Program-made: the position numbers and the translations under genes
The notes under the pieces: model-generated
Seen by the model: the letters and a program-made list of their open reading frames with translations, nothing else
Database searches by the model: none
Told to the model about the DNA's origin: nothing
Part shown: positions 1 to 10,094 of the stretch, one piece after another
Position numbering within the stretch: position 1 is the first letter of the stretch
Layout of the letters: every line of letters begins with the position of its first letter
Source of the DNA: Amphimedon queenslandica
Lineage: Eukaryota; Porifera; Demospongiae; Haplosclerida; Niphatidae
DNA length: 20,763 nucleotides
Reading direction: 5' to 3'
NCBI RefSeq assembly: GCF_000090795.2
Contig: NW_003546675.1
Location: forward strand, 36,139-56,901

Positions 1-1541
1 AGCTACAGAAAGTTCATCTGATGCTACCACCAGTAGCAGCGATGACTCAATATCAATATCTATGATGATCATTGATGATAAATTATTGTCTTCAAGTAGC
101 ATAGAACTATCAATGGTACCAAGTTGGTATAGTGATTCTAAATCATGTAAAGTCATTGAAATAAGTTATACATTAACTGTGCAAAAATTAATGAAGCTAT
201 TATGCCAATTTTCCTGTACTATATACATTATTTTTATTAATGTTTCTGATACATATTGATGTACTTACGCTGTGTAGAAAGTTTGAGCTGATTTCGACTT
301 CAATTTTTCAAGTTATGGCCATTTTAAGAAAACGCCAAAACTCTGAAAAATACCTATGGCTATAGCCCATGGTTTTATCCAAAAAATGGCTCCAAATTTA
401 CCCCAAATTTTTATTACATTTTTTGATACATATTGATGTCCTTAAGCTGTTTAGAAAGTTTGAGTTGATTCCGACTTAAGTTTTTCAAGTTATGGCCATT
501 TTAAAAAACATCAAAATTCTAAAAAATACCCAAGGCTATAGCCCATGGTTTTTTCCAAAAATTGGCTCCGAAAAGACCCTAAATTTTTATTACATTTTCT
601 GATACATATTGGTGTCCTTATGCTGTGTAGCAAGTTTGAGCTAATTCTGACTTCAATTTTTTAAGTTACGGCCATTTTTAAAAAATGCCAAAATTCTGAA
701 AAATACCCAAGGCTATGCTCATAGTTTTCTCAAAAAATGGCTCAAAAATTACCTCAAATTTTTATTTAATTTTTTTATACATATAGATGCACTTATGCTG
801 TGTAGAAAGTTTGAGCTGATTCCGACTTAAATTTTTCGAGTTAAGGCCATTTCAAGAATACGCCAAAATTCTAAAAAATACCCAAGGCTATAAATCATGG
901 TTTTTTCCAAAAAATGGCTCAAAAATTATCTCAAATTTTTATTAAATTTTCTGATACATATTGACGTCCTTATGCTGTGTAGAAATTTCGAGCTGATTCC
1001 AACTAAAATTTTCAAGTTATAGCCATTTCTTAAAAATGCATTTTCACTGGTCAACTGCTAAATGCATAAAAGTTAGTGACCATTTTAAGAATAAATAATT
1101 GTGGTAGTATAAAGTCTATCAAGTAGTTAAATTCACCTAAAAGTTTCTCCTTCAAATTATTAGTTATATAATGGTATTACTATATTATATTTATTAGGCT
1201 GTACTTCTATCATAACAGTATCACAATCAACATGTACAGGATCCATCATCAGTTCTGGTTAGTTAATACATTAATGTATCTACATATCTAATGTATCTAT
1301 TATACACACACATTCAGTTGCTATTGCAGTACCTATCACTGGTCTATTAACTGGACTCATTACATCAATAATTACTAGTATCATTGTATACTGTATAATG
1401 AAGAATAAAGGGAATACACTAAGAGAAAGATCACCAGTAGACATTGGTCCAATATATGATTTACCAACTATCAACAATGAACAACAAGAACAAGTCATTG
1501 ATACTAAACTTAACAATGCCTATGGACACATCTATAACTGA
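1..1541 (+). CDS. Receptor A: 3' part of an Ig/FN3-type surface receptor (stalk, TM, tail)
   Basis: Partial gene; the 5' end lies outside the window. Visible exons are about 1-146, 1198-1257 and 1318-1541 (stop TGA 1539-1541), joined by GT-AG introns 147-1197 and 1258-1317 with phase 1 kept throughout. The first exon encodes a Ser/Thr/Asp-rich stalk. The 60-bp exon encodes a short segment with two Cys. The last exon begins with a transmembrane helix (AVPITGLLTGLITSIITSII then VYCIM) followed by KNKG and a roughly 45-residue cytoplasmic tail with PIYDLP and a terminal AYGHIYN. The last two exons are nearly identical to those of receptor C downstream, and exon sizes match exactly (60 and 224 bp). 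From that paralogy the missing ectodomain is inferred to be Ig + FN3. Ligand and function are unknown. The 1051-bp intron holds a satellite array. Confidence 0.75.
226..1040 (+). repeat. Tandem satellite array, about 5 monomers of ~177 bp, in the receptor A intron
   Basis: The phrase gatacatattgatg recurs at about 248, 425, 601, 776 and 953, giving spacings of 175-177 bp. Each monomer also carries a gtgtagaaagtttgagctga-like stretch, a caagttatggccatttt-like stretch, an aaggctatagcccatgg-like core (GGCTATAGCC is a perfect palindrome, followed by the CCATGG palindrome), and aaaatggctcc. Copies differ by point changes and small indels, so the array is not very recent. It lies wholly inside the stalk intron, at the position matching the receptor C array. 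Confidence 0.9.
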
Positions 1542-2013
1542 TAGTGTTGCTATCCATGTGTGTGTGTGTGTGTGTTCACTACATCTTTTGTACCAGTAAG
1601 GTATTTAGTTGCCTCAAGGAACAGTGTATGTATAATGAATGATACAGCAACTGTCACTTGCTATACATTGAGCAACATGCATACACTTATCTTCATGTTT
1701 AAATGTGTTCAATGTACAAGTAGTGATTGATTTTTTGTGTGATTATATTGAAATAGACAGTAAGTTTTGTTGTTTAACTAAATTGACTATCAAAAAGGAA
1801 AACTAAATTGATATACACACTGTATATGTATAGCTAATGAAATGTCTAAGTTATTAATAGAATTGATATGAATGAGGAGCTATTACAACACTAATATTTT
1901 CTACTCAGGGAGACAATATACTTCTTGTAGCACACAATGTTGTAAGTCTACATGACCGGTGCTTATAATGAAAAAAAAAGATTTCATTATTATTTTTACC
2001 TTTGAAGTAAAAG
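1542..2013. other. Intergenic region between convergent receptors A and B
   Basis: Contains the receptor A 3' flank with a TG dinucleotide run (about 1557-1575) that recurs after receptor C (about 8655) and after the duplicated tail fragment (about 13172). The rest is AT-rich and low in information. I see no convincing gene and no canonical AATAAA next to the receptor A stop. Confidence 0.6.
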
Positions 2014-4523
2014 CTAAATCAAAAGTGAAACCACTACTGTCCCAGTTATCAAACCAACTATCCAAGGAATGACACAATTCGATCCACCGGATTCATTAGT
2101 ATTAGTTTGTGATGGACTAGTACTTTGACTTGTAGCTAATAATAATAATAATAAATAATGAATTATGATACTAGCATCAAAAACAACATGCAATAAGTAA
2201 ATAATAGTAAAATAACATAATATTACATCCTATTATGAGCAAGAATTAAAAAAACCAGATCCTAATATTTATGTATTTGGGGGGCTTCACATTATAGTAC
2301 AATATTACTTAATTAAAGACTGCAAGTTTAGAAGCACAAAATAATATAATTCCAGTAGTAGACTATATAATACTGACTTGATGTAATACAAGACTCTTGA
2401 AAATCAGATGCCAGCAAAGTTGAACAGAAATATCGAGTTTGTGATGGACATGTTTGTTCTAGTACTGCAAGTTTAAATAAATTATACATTAAATTATTTT
2501 CAATATAAGTATAGCTTGACAAAATGCTGCTATTTTTCAATAAAATTATAAAAAATAAGTTGAATCAATACACTGATTATGTACCTATGGAACCATTCTT
2601 AACAGCAGACTCAACGACATTAGTAATAGTAACAGTATAATTATACACAACTCCTTCAGTGACATTAGTGAATACAAACAATCTTTTAGAGAGACAGTCC
2701 ACTGATGACTGAGTTAAGTTAGCCACTGTCAATTCACAGGACAATGGGGCAGGCTGTTGATTAATATAATTATCCTATAAAATATAACAATTGGCAAGTT
2801 TTTAATGCTGCATGGCATAAGTACATCAATATGTATCACAAAATGTAAAAAATTGGAGTGATTTCGAAGGCATTTTTTGGAAAAAAAACCATGGGCTATA
2901 TAGCCTTGGATATTTTTCAAAAATGGCCGTAACTTGAAAAATTTAAGTTTGAATCAGCTCAAGCTTCTATAAAGCAGAAGATAATACTGTAATTTCTATT
3001 GATACTTTAATTGCCATGTATAAAAATTATTAATATCAATATAACAAAAATTAACAATATTACCTTAATTATTATGACCAGTGACATATTGTCACTAATA
3101 ATAGCCTCAACTTCAAAGTCATATTCTAAAAATAGAATCGTGATTGTTAAAAATAGAACACGCCAAGTTAGTACACAACTGTAGCTTATCATAACATTAT
3201 CAATAGGAATAGATTAATGATGCATAATTTAAGGTGTAAAATCACTCACTGTTAAATTGATATTGAATTGATAAGTTACCCACTGCACTCCCATAATAAT
3301 CAACACTATTAACCAATACATCAATACTGCCAATAGCTCCTCCAGTATTATACAATAGACTCATTCCACTGGTAGTATTAACATTAGTTCCATTAGTGAA
3401 TACATCATATGATTGTATACAATCAGCTCCAGCCCAAGATATTAATAATGTATCTGATGATACAGCATCAACTTTAAAATAAGTCATAGGTACTGAATCT
3501 ATAATAGGGCAAAAAATAAATATTCAATTTTTAGTACATGTCTTTTGATGCATCACTAATAGATGCCTAACATGCATCTCTTGATAGTATAGCTATCATA
3601 AGCCGCACCGCACCTTTAATTGGAATGCCAATATAAATTGATTAATGAGCTATGTTATGTACTCACATTCCTTCCCAACACTCCCTCTCTCTGGGACCTC
3701 TAAGCTACATCATGTAAACACAGAAGCTTTTGGTACATGCTTGCATGTACAGTTAGCATTCTAGAGTATAGGCTACTATTGAATATCTTAGAAATAGTAT
3801 TAACAATGGTCATATGTAATGTTTTGAATATGGCATACTCAGTATTAATCTAAAGTAGTCTCAACCCTACTTACGTTTAACATTAAAGCTGATTTGTTGC
3901 CTTATACTGGAGTTTTTAAATCCTGTATTTCTACACTCAAGGGTACTCTCATTTATTGATGTAGAAACATTAACAGTTGCAACTGAAACCACTGTGCCAT
4001 TATTATGAGATAGTAATACTAAATGGAATGGCCCTAATTCTGCTGGTATAGTGTTTCCACTACTGAAGCTGGTGGAATTATTTCCATCATCCCATATAAG
4101 TACAGATCCAGTCACATTACACGTTATTGCTTGTATTTCTCCTTCACATACAGAAACTGTATCATTTGGCAATAATGTAACTAATAATAAAAGATTAGAC
4201 AGATCAAAGTAAAGCAAGGAAAGGTTGACTGGGGTAGCACTAATAATTTTTCAGGATGTTGGGCATAAGGCAGAATAAACATGCTTGTTTACATAAAAAA
4301 CCTAATAATAATTATCAACTTTCTAGAGGATCTCATGCCATCATTGACAAAAGTTTATATTGTAAATGATGCTAAAGGAAGTTAGCAGATACATTAGCTG
4401 TGAGAGATATAACAATTTTGTCAATTTCAACACACCTTGAGAAGAAACAAAAGAAAGACAGAGGCAATAAGCAAACAAAAGAGAAGAAAGAAACCTCATT
4501 TCTCTACCAGTAGAAGCAGACAT
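2014..4523 (-). CDS. Receptor B: secreted-type Ig + 2x FN3 surface protein with GPI-like or TM C-terminus
   Basis: Six exons on the minus strand: 4523-4436, 4180-3875, 3498-3250, 3125-3064, 2774-2585 and 2135-2014. All junctions are GT-AG with consistent phases, for a total of 1017 nt (338 aa plus stop). Order: signal peptide (MRFLSSLLFAYCLCLSFVSS, starting at Met1 at 4523 or Met9 at 4499); one Ig-like domain, about residues 30-131 (Cys in AITC, Trp in LIWDD, Cys in LEC); FN3-1, about 132-214 (LLISWAG core); FN3-2, about 215-298, built from a 62-bp micro-exon plus the next exon (VVYNYTVTITNVV edge strand); a short Ser/Gly/Asn stalk; and a final hydrophobic run IPWIVGLITGTVVVSLLI ending at the stop codon. 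With no basic or cytoplasmic tail after it, a GPI-anchor signal (candidate site in ESGGSN) fits as well as a TM helix. Many N-x-S/T sites. No kinase or other catalytic domain is visible. The role (adhesion or recognition) is inference. Confidence 0.75.
2811..2985 (-). repeat. Single inverted satellite monomer in a receptor B intron
   Basis: A lone, diverged copy of the ~177-bp monomer found in arrays at 226-1040 and 6996-8005. Here it reads in reverse complement on the + strand: catcaatatgtatc near 2825, ccatgggctat near 2890, ggccgtaacttgaaaaa near 2925. It lies in the intron 2775-3063, so relative to the host gene it has the same orientation as the arrays in receptors A and C. Confidence 0.85.
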
Positions 4524-5310
4524 ATGAATGCATAAATAGGACTTAATTCTGAGTACAGCGTAACAAACTATTGATGACTACCGGGTAAGTATGCATTACA
4601 TTCTTCAAATTTTTGGACAACAGATGTTCTTCTACAACTTGGAAATATTCTGTGCAAAAATTTGAGTCATTATACCAAATGACCTAGTAATTATGAGATA
4701 ATTATGCATAAAATGGGTCTACATTGTATATAGTCCATATCCAGCTTTAACTAATTAATTTTCATTTTGGAATGTTTCATTGTTTTCTCAAGAAAGTGAT
4801 GAAAACCACATTGGTATACAAAACAATAAGTGAACTGGGAATGACAATTGGAAATAATAAAATAATAAAGTCTCATTTTAATAATAACATAGTGAGTAGG
4901 AGTCAATTAATAATATTTGTAATGTATTTGTTAATTTATAAGCAAAAAACAGTATGTAAATACTAAATACATAATATAGTATTATTTTATTTTTAAAATA
5001 ATTATTGCAAAATGCATAGGAACGAGCATTTCCAAGTATTATGGCAGCAATGTATTATAATAAATCCGTTTATACTGTATACAACTAGTTTTCAGTATCA
5101 TTAAACCAGTATAACTACTAATTCTGTGTTTCTAATTAAATAAAATTTTTAAATTGATGATAATAGCATGCATTATTCATAGCAGGAGAGTATCAATCAA
5201 TACCTCATACAATATAAGGAATAACAAGTAATTCCTAAATGATAACAAAGTGAAGTGTTTCACAAGTGCTTTGTGTGTTTAATGTATGAAGGTGTTGCTG
5301 ACTTTTGAAG
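4524..5310. promoter_or_regulatory. Divergent spacer, shared upstream region of receptors B and C
   Basis: 787 bp separate the start codons of receptor B (minus) and receptor C (plus), so core promoters for both must lie here or in unseen 5' UTR exons. The stretch is very AT-rich. No clear TATA box at a sensible distance is evident for either gene. The small open frames in it show no domain and are not called. Confidence 0.45.
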
Positions 5311-8300
5311 ATGATTATCATATTCTTTATTTTGTTGTCAAGCAGTGTTTATAGTAAGTTTCATTAATAGCTATGTTGTTAATTATTGATCATTTATAGT
5401 AACATCATCAACTGCAGTGTTATCATTCAGCCAGTCCTCTCCATCATATGATATTGTATGTCCTGGAGATACACTAGTATTCACTTGTATTACTAGCTAT
5501 CAAGGGGGAACACTTGCATGGAGAATCAACAACGCAAACCGTGTCCTAACAGATAAAAATTCTAAACTTTTAAATGGCTTTATAATAAAAATTACTGATA
5601 TTAATTATAATACAGCAACAGTAGTAAGTTTTGCTACAAGAAAGTCTGTTAAATCACAACTTAATGGAACTGTTATTGACTGCTCTGGAGATGGAGTTAG
5701 CTACAGTACATTAACAGTACATATTGCAGGTAAGATACGTCATGAACCATATGTATCATAATACTGTATCTATGTATAGGTGTACCAGTATCGGTTATTA
5801 ATATAAAGATAATACCAATTAATAACAATACAGTATTGATGAACTGGTACTATGAAAAGAATGATGAAGTACACTGTATTCAATATTATAATATTACAAT
5901 AATCAGTGATGATAATATTAATGGACATATGATCAGTAATGAATCATCAGCAACTATTCCTTCTCTTATTATTGGTACTAATTATTCATTTATTATCATT
6001 CCTATTGATACTATTGGAAGAGAAGGACCTCCTTCATCATTAATACAGTATATATGGAATGGTAAGTACTATACACACACACACTCATTGTATTTCTTAT
6101 AGTACCAGCTCAAGTTGTTAATATTAGTTGGGATCAGATATCAACTGATAGTATTACAATATGGTGGAATAACACTGAAGTATGTTAAGATATTATTAAC
6201 TATAAATCATTATTATTATTAATAGGATGTTACACCACATTATCCTCCAGTACATTACATTGTTAGTGTACACAATATTACTATTAATACAACTGATACT
6301 AATGTAACTATTAATGGACTATATCCCAATAATGAATATACTGTATACATAAAACCAGTTAATGCTATTGGAGAGGGACCACAGGATGACATTACAGGTT
6401 TATTTATTAATAATCAATACTTCTTTTTGAATGTAGCTATGTTTCATATCTACAGTTATCAGAACTGAGCAGCATACTTCAACATTAACAACCAGTTCAA
6501 CTGATTTGGTATTTTCATCATTATCTGGTAGGTGACACTACTAGGTATGGCTGCATGGTAGAGTGCTAAAATAAACTTTCATATACTAAACTTTTGACAA
6601 CAAATTATTTTGTGATACAAACTTATGAGCATCTAGTACACATGAAACTTATAACAATGAGAACTATATTAATTTTATTATTATTATCATTAATAGTCAG
6701 TATTGATACTACTGGATCCAGTCCTATACTGATGAGCAGTGACTCAAGTATTGATGATTATGACATAACTCAGTTCATTAGTTCTGAATATTCAACAATA
6801 CCATTACCTTCAATGACAATAATGACACAACTGCTAACAAATACAGAGGATAACTGTTCTGAATGTAAGTTACTGTATATATACACAATATAGCAATCAA
6901 TTTGGAGAAGGTATTGAATGTGTGGCTATTAGTTGTAATTAAGAATAAATAATGTACAAGGAAAATTTTAGGCCACAAAATAAAGCAGCTATAGGATATT
7001 ATTCTAAAAATGGCTCTATAATTGCTGCAAAATTTTATTAAATTTTCTGATGCATATTGATGTTGCTATGTAGGAAGTTTGAGTTGATTCCGACTTAAAT
7101 TTTTCAAGTTAATGCCAATTTTTAAAAACGACCAAATTTTGAAAAATACCCAAGGCTATATAGCCCATGGTTTTATCCAAAAAAATGGCTCCAAAATCAC
7201 CCCAAATTTTTATTAAATTTTTTGATACATATTGATGTCCTTATGCTGTGTAGAAAGTTTGAGTTGATTTTGACTTAAATTTTTAAAGTTACGGCCATTT
7301 TAAGAAAACACCAAAAATCTAAAAAATACCCAAGGCTATAGCCCATGGTTTTATTCAAAAAATGGCTCCAAAATCACCCCAAATTTTTATTAAATTTTTT
7401 GATACATATTGATGTCCTTATGCTGTGTAGAAAGTTTGAGTTGATTTTGACTTAAATTTTTCAAGTTACGGCCATTTTAAGAAAACACCAAAAATCTAAA
7501 AAATACCCAAGGCTATAGCCCATGGTTTTATCCAAAAAATGGCTCCAAAATCACCCAAAATTTTTATTACATTTTTTTATACATATTGATGTCTTTATGC
7601 TGTGTAGAAAGTTTAAGTTGATTCTGACTTTAATTTTTCAAGTTACGGCCATTTTAAGAAAACACCAAAAATCTAAAAAATACCCAAGGCTATATATAGC
7701 CCATGGTTTCATCCAAAAAATGGCTTCGAAATCATGCCAAGTTTTTATTACATTTTCTGATACATATTAATGTCCTTATGCTGTCTAGAAAGTTTGAGCT
7801 GATTCCGACTTCAATTTTTAAAGTTACGACCATTTTGAGAAAACGCCAAAAATCTGAAAAATACCCAAGGCTATATATAGCCCATGGTTTTTTCAAAAAA
7901 TGGCTCCGAAATCACCTCTAATTTTTATTACATTTTCTGATACATATTAATGTCCTTATGCTGTATAGAAAGTTTGAGCTGATTCCGACTTAAATTTTTT
8001 GTTTTAACTCTGTTGTCACAAAATAAATCAGTAAAAATTATTAATACTTTTAAAATACCAAGTTATAGCCATTTATGAAAAATATCATCTGGTTTTTAAT
8101 TATAAAATGACACATTATCTGACTGATCAATTGCTGAATGTATAATAGATAGTGACCATTTTAAAAATAAATAATTGTGTGAGTAAATGCCCATCAAGTA
8201 GTCAGCAAATTGACCCAAAAATTACCCCTCTTTTAAAATTATTAGTTATATTATAATGGTATTACTATTATATTTATTAGGCTGTACTTCTGTCATAACA

Positions 8301-8624
8301 GTATCACAATCAACATGTACAGGATCCATCATCAGTTCTGGTTAGTTAATACATTAATGTATGTACATATCTAATGTATCTATTATACACACACATTCAG
8401 TTGCTATTGCAGTACCTATCACTGGTCTATTAACTGGACTCATTGCATCAATAATTACTAGTATCATTGTATACTGTATAATGAAGAATAAAGGGAATAC
8501 AATAAGAGAAAGGTCACCAGTAGACAATGGTATTATAGATGAACCAATATATCATGTACCAACTGAACAACAAGAACATATCATTGGTATTGAACATAAC
8601 ACTGCTTATGGACACACACTTTAA
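5311..8624 (+). CDS. Receptor C: Ig + 2x FN3 single-pass receptor with Tyr-containing tail
   Basis: Nine exons with consistent GT-AG borders and phases: 5311-5353, 5400-5729, 5780-6061, 6103-6179, 6226-6397, 6456-6527, 6697-6864, 8281-8340 and 8401-8624. Total 1428 nt, 475 aa. Order: signal peptide (MIIIFFILLSSSVY...); Ig-like domain, about 20-123 (C44, W55, C109, plus an extra C35); FN3-1, about 125-218 (MNWYYEK core, NYSFIIIPIDTIGREGPPS edge); FN3-2, about 219-301 (ITIWWN core, NEYTVYIKPVNAIGEGPQ edge); Ser/Thr/Asp-rich stalk, about 302-400; TM helix, about 403-427; basic stop-transfer KNKG; then a 45-residue tail with PIYHVP and AYGHTL. Most introns are 41-60 bp; one is 1416 bp and holds the satellite array. 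Function is unknown; the tail suggests tyrosine-based signalling. An in-frame signal-like sequence upstream of exon 7 leaves room for an alternative short product. Confidence 0.8.
6996..8005 (+). repeat. Tandem satellite array, about 6 monomers of ~177-181 bp, in the receptor C intron
   Basis: The gatacatatt phrase recurs at about 7047 (as gatgcat), 7224, 7401, 7578, 7759 and 7939, giving periods of 177-181 bp. The middle units are nearly identical to each other; the outer units are more diverged. Same monomer and same orientation as the array in the matching intron of receptor A. Long open frames across it arise from the repeat and have no coding support. Confidence 0.92.
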
Positions 8625-10037
8625 TAATTACAATTGATAGTGTTACTATCTAAATGTGTGTGTGTGTGTGTGCGTGTTCACTATAATCTAATTATACTGA
8701 GTTACTGTATTGATATCCACCCACAATGTATACTAACATTAGCTACGTACATTGTACTAATGCTGTGAAGCAACTGAAAAACATTATGTGTATGAACAAT
8801 CAGTTGCTATTCACAACCAATTAGCTGGGACATTAAAAAATTTAGTTAAAAGTATATCTTCATAAAGTTTCTGTACACAAAATTTATTATTTATGAACAC
8901 ATTATATTCTACCATTTGCTAAAAGATAAACAACTTTAAAAGGTTGTATGTCTGTACAGTGTACACACATGTCAGGGCATGGTAAGTGACAAAGCCCTTA
9001 CAGTCTCATTGGTTACTACTTACTGCTACATGTAAACAAATACTATACATGTACATGTACATTTAATATGTCATCATATCCATAAACACAGTGTATATTA
9101 TAGTCTGATGTACAGTATTTAATATAGTCTGATTTACACCAGGTCCACCATTGGACCACACAAATTATTAGTAACATTGCACCACATAACAGGTGTCTCT
9201 GATATGGAACAAGACTATTATGCATCATTTAGCAGAGTACACTTAAGATTGGAATGATGTAGGAGAGCAGTTATTATTATAAATTTGATTATAGTACTTA
9301 GCAGTCTACACGAGACACCTGTTAAACATAAACACCACTTATATATTAAAGACTCTGTAGTATTGTACAAGCACACAAGAGGTAGAAAGCATTAATGACC
9401 ATTAGGCCTAAAGGCTGGTTCACAATATGACATTAGGCCAGTGTACCATCAATTTTGAATCAAAAGAGTAGGTGATTTGACCTTTTGATGCACCAAATTC
9501 TATTCCAGCATCAATGTAACGTCAAGCCTATTGCAATATTGTAAACCCACCTTAACTGTTGTAGGAAGGTATGCTATTGTTGATAGCAGTATAATATGTA
9601 CATTAAACTAACTAGTATAGTATGACCTCAAAGAAGAGGTGGGCATAAAGGTAGATATAAGATAACTGAAGGTGTGTATTCACTCCCACTCATTCACAAA
9701 CTCTTCCTTCCTCTTCCTCTGTGTATAGTGGTATTTATGTGCTTCAATTGACTATGTTATACCATTAGTATCATGGCCCAGGAGAAATTACTTCTGTAGT
9801 GACCAAAGCTTGTACATGCAAATTTATTCTTTCTCCTATCATAACTTAATATATGAATGTGTGAGAAACAAGAAGTGAAAGTAAACATCATCAGTATGTA
9901 CTACACAATACAATTATCTATCCAATTAGATAAGTTAATTATAATGTAGCAATAATAACATGTAGGAGAGGGAGTTTCTTTAGGGTAACACCACAATTAC
10001 CACCCTCAAACCATACACTAAAGGAATTTAAGATTTT
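8625..10037. other. Intergenic region between receptor C and MCO1 (duplication copy 1)
   Basis: Holds a TG run (about 8655-8673), a block with TGTAAACA (9031-9038, forkhead-like) and a nearby palindromic tacatgtacatgtaca stretch, a MITE-like element (9412-9552), and the MCO1 upstream region. Together with the end of receptor C and the start of MCO1 (8495-10249) it is repeated at 13013-14760 at a constant offset of 4518 over its first part. No protein-coding gene is evident. Confidence 0.7.
9412..9552. mobile_element. Small MITE-like element, PIF/Harbinger-like features
   Basis: 141-bp element with imperfect terminal inverted repeats: the left end (AGGCTGGTTCACAATATGAC...) and the reverse complement of the right end (AGGTGGGTTTACAATATTGC...) agree at 21 of the first 27 positions. 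It is flanked by TAA on both sides (9409-9411 and 9553-9555), as expected of a 3-bp target duplication. No coding capacity. Assignment to PIF/Harbinger rests on the TAA duplication and is inference. A second copy, lacking its right end, is at 13929-14082. Confidence 0.55.
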
Positions 10038-10044
10038 TATAAAA
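10038..10044 (+). promoter_or_regulatory. TATA box of MCO1
   Basis: TATAAAA lies 57 bp upstream of the MCO1 start codon. The same element and surroundings (TATAAAAGG.AGCAGC.TACAC) precede the fourth MCO copy at 20241. The dead copy near 14600 has lost this segment, so the element tracks with intact genes. Confidence 0.7.
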
Positions 10045-10094
10045 GGAAGCAGCCTACACTATTACACTTGCATTCATTCTTTGGAACAGCTAGA

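Noticed and set aside
226..1040. CRISPR array
   Set aside because: The period is about 177 bp with whole-unit similarity and no unique spacers, in an animal-like locus; this is a satellite.
1280..1516. Minus-strand open frame opposite the receptor A tail exon
   Set aside because: Antisense shadow of a coding exon with clear homology on the plus strand.
2729..2920. Minus-strand open frame over the lone satellite monomer
   Set aside because: It is repeat sequence plus intron plus the edge of an exon in another frame.
7522..7921. Open frames across the satellite array
   Set aside because: They read straight through repeated monomers, have no domain or codon bias, and lie in an intron.
5311..8624. 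Receptor tyrosine kinase
   Set aside because: The cytoplasmic part is only about 45 residues and ends with a stop codon; there is no kinase domain.
10068..10094. Nine-codon extension of MCO1 starting at TTG
   Set aside because: Not an ATG; ATG 10095 gives the signal peptide shared with MCO3.
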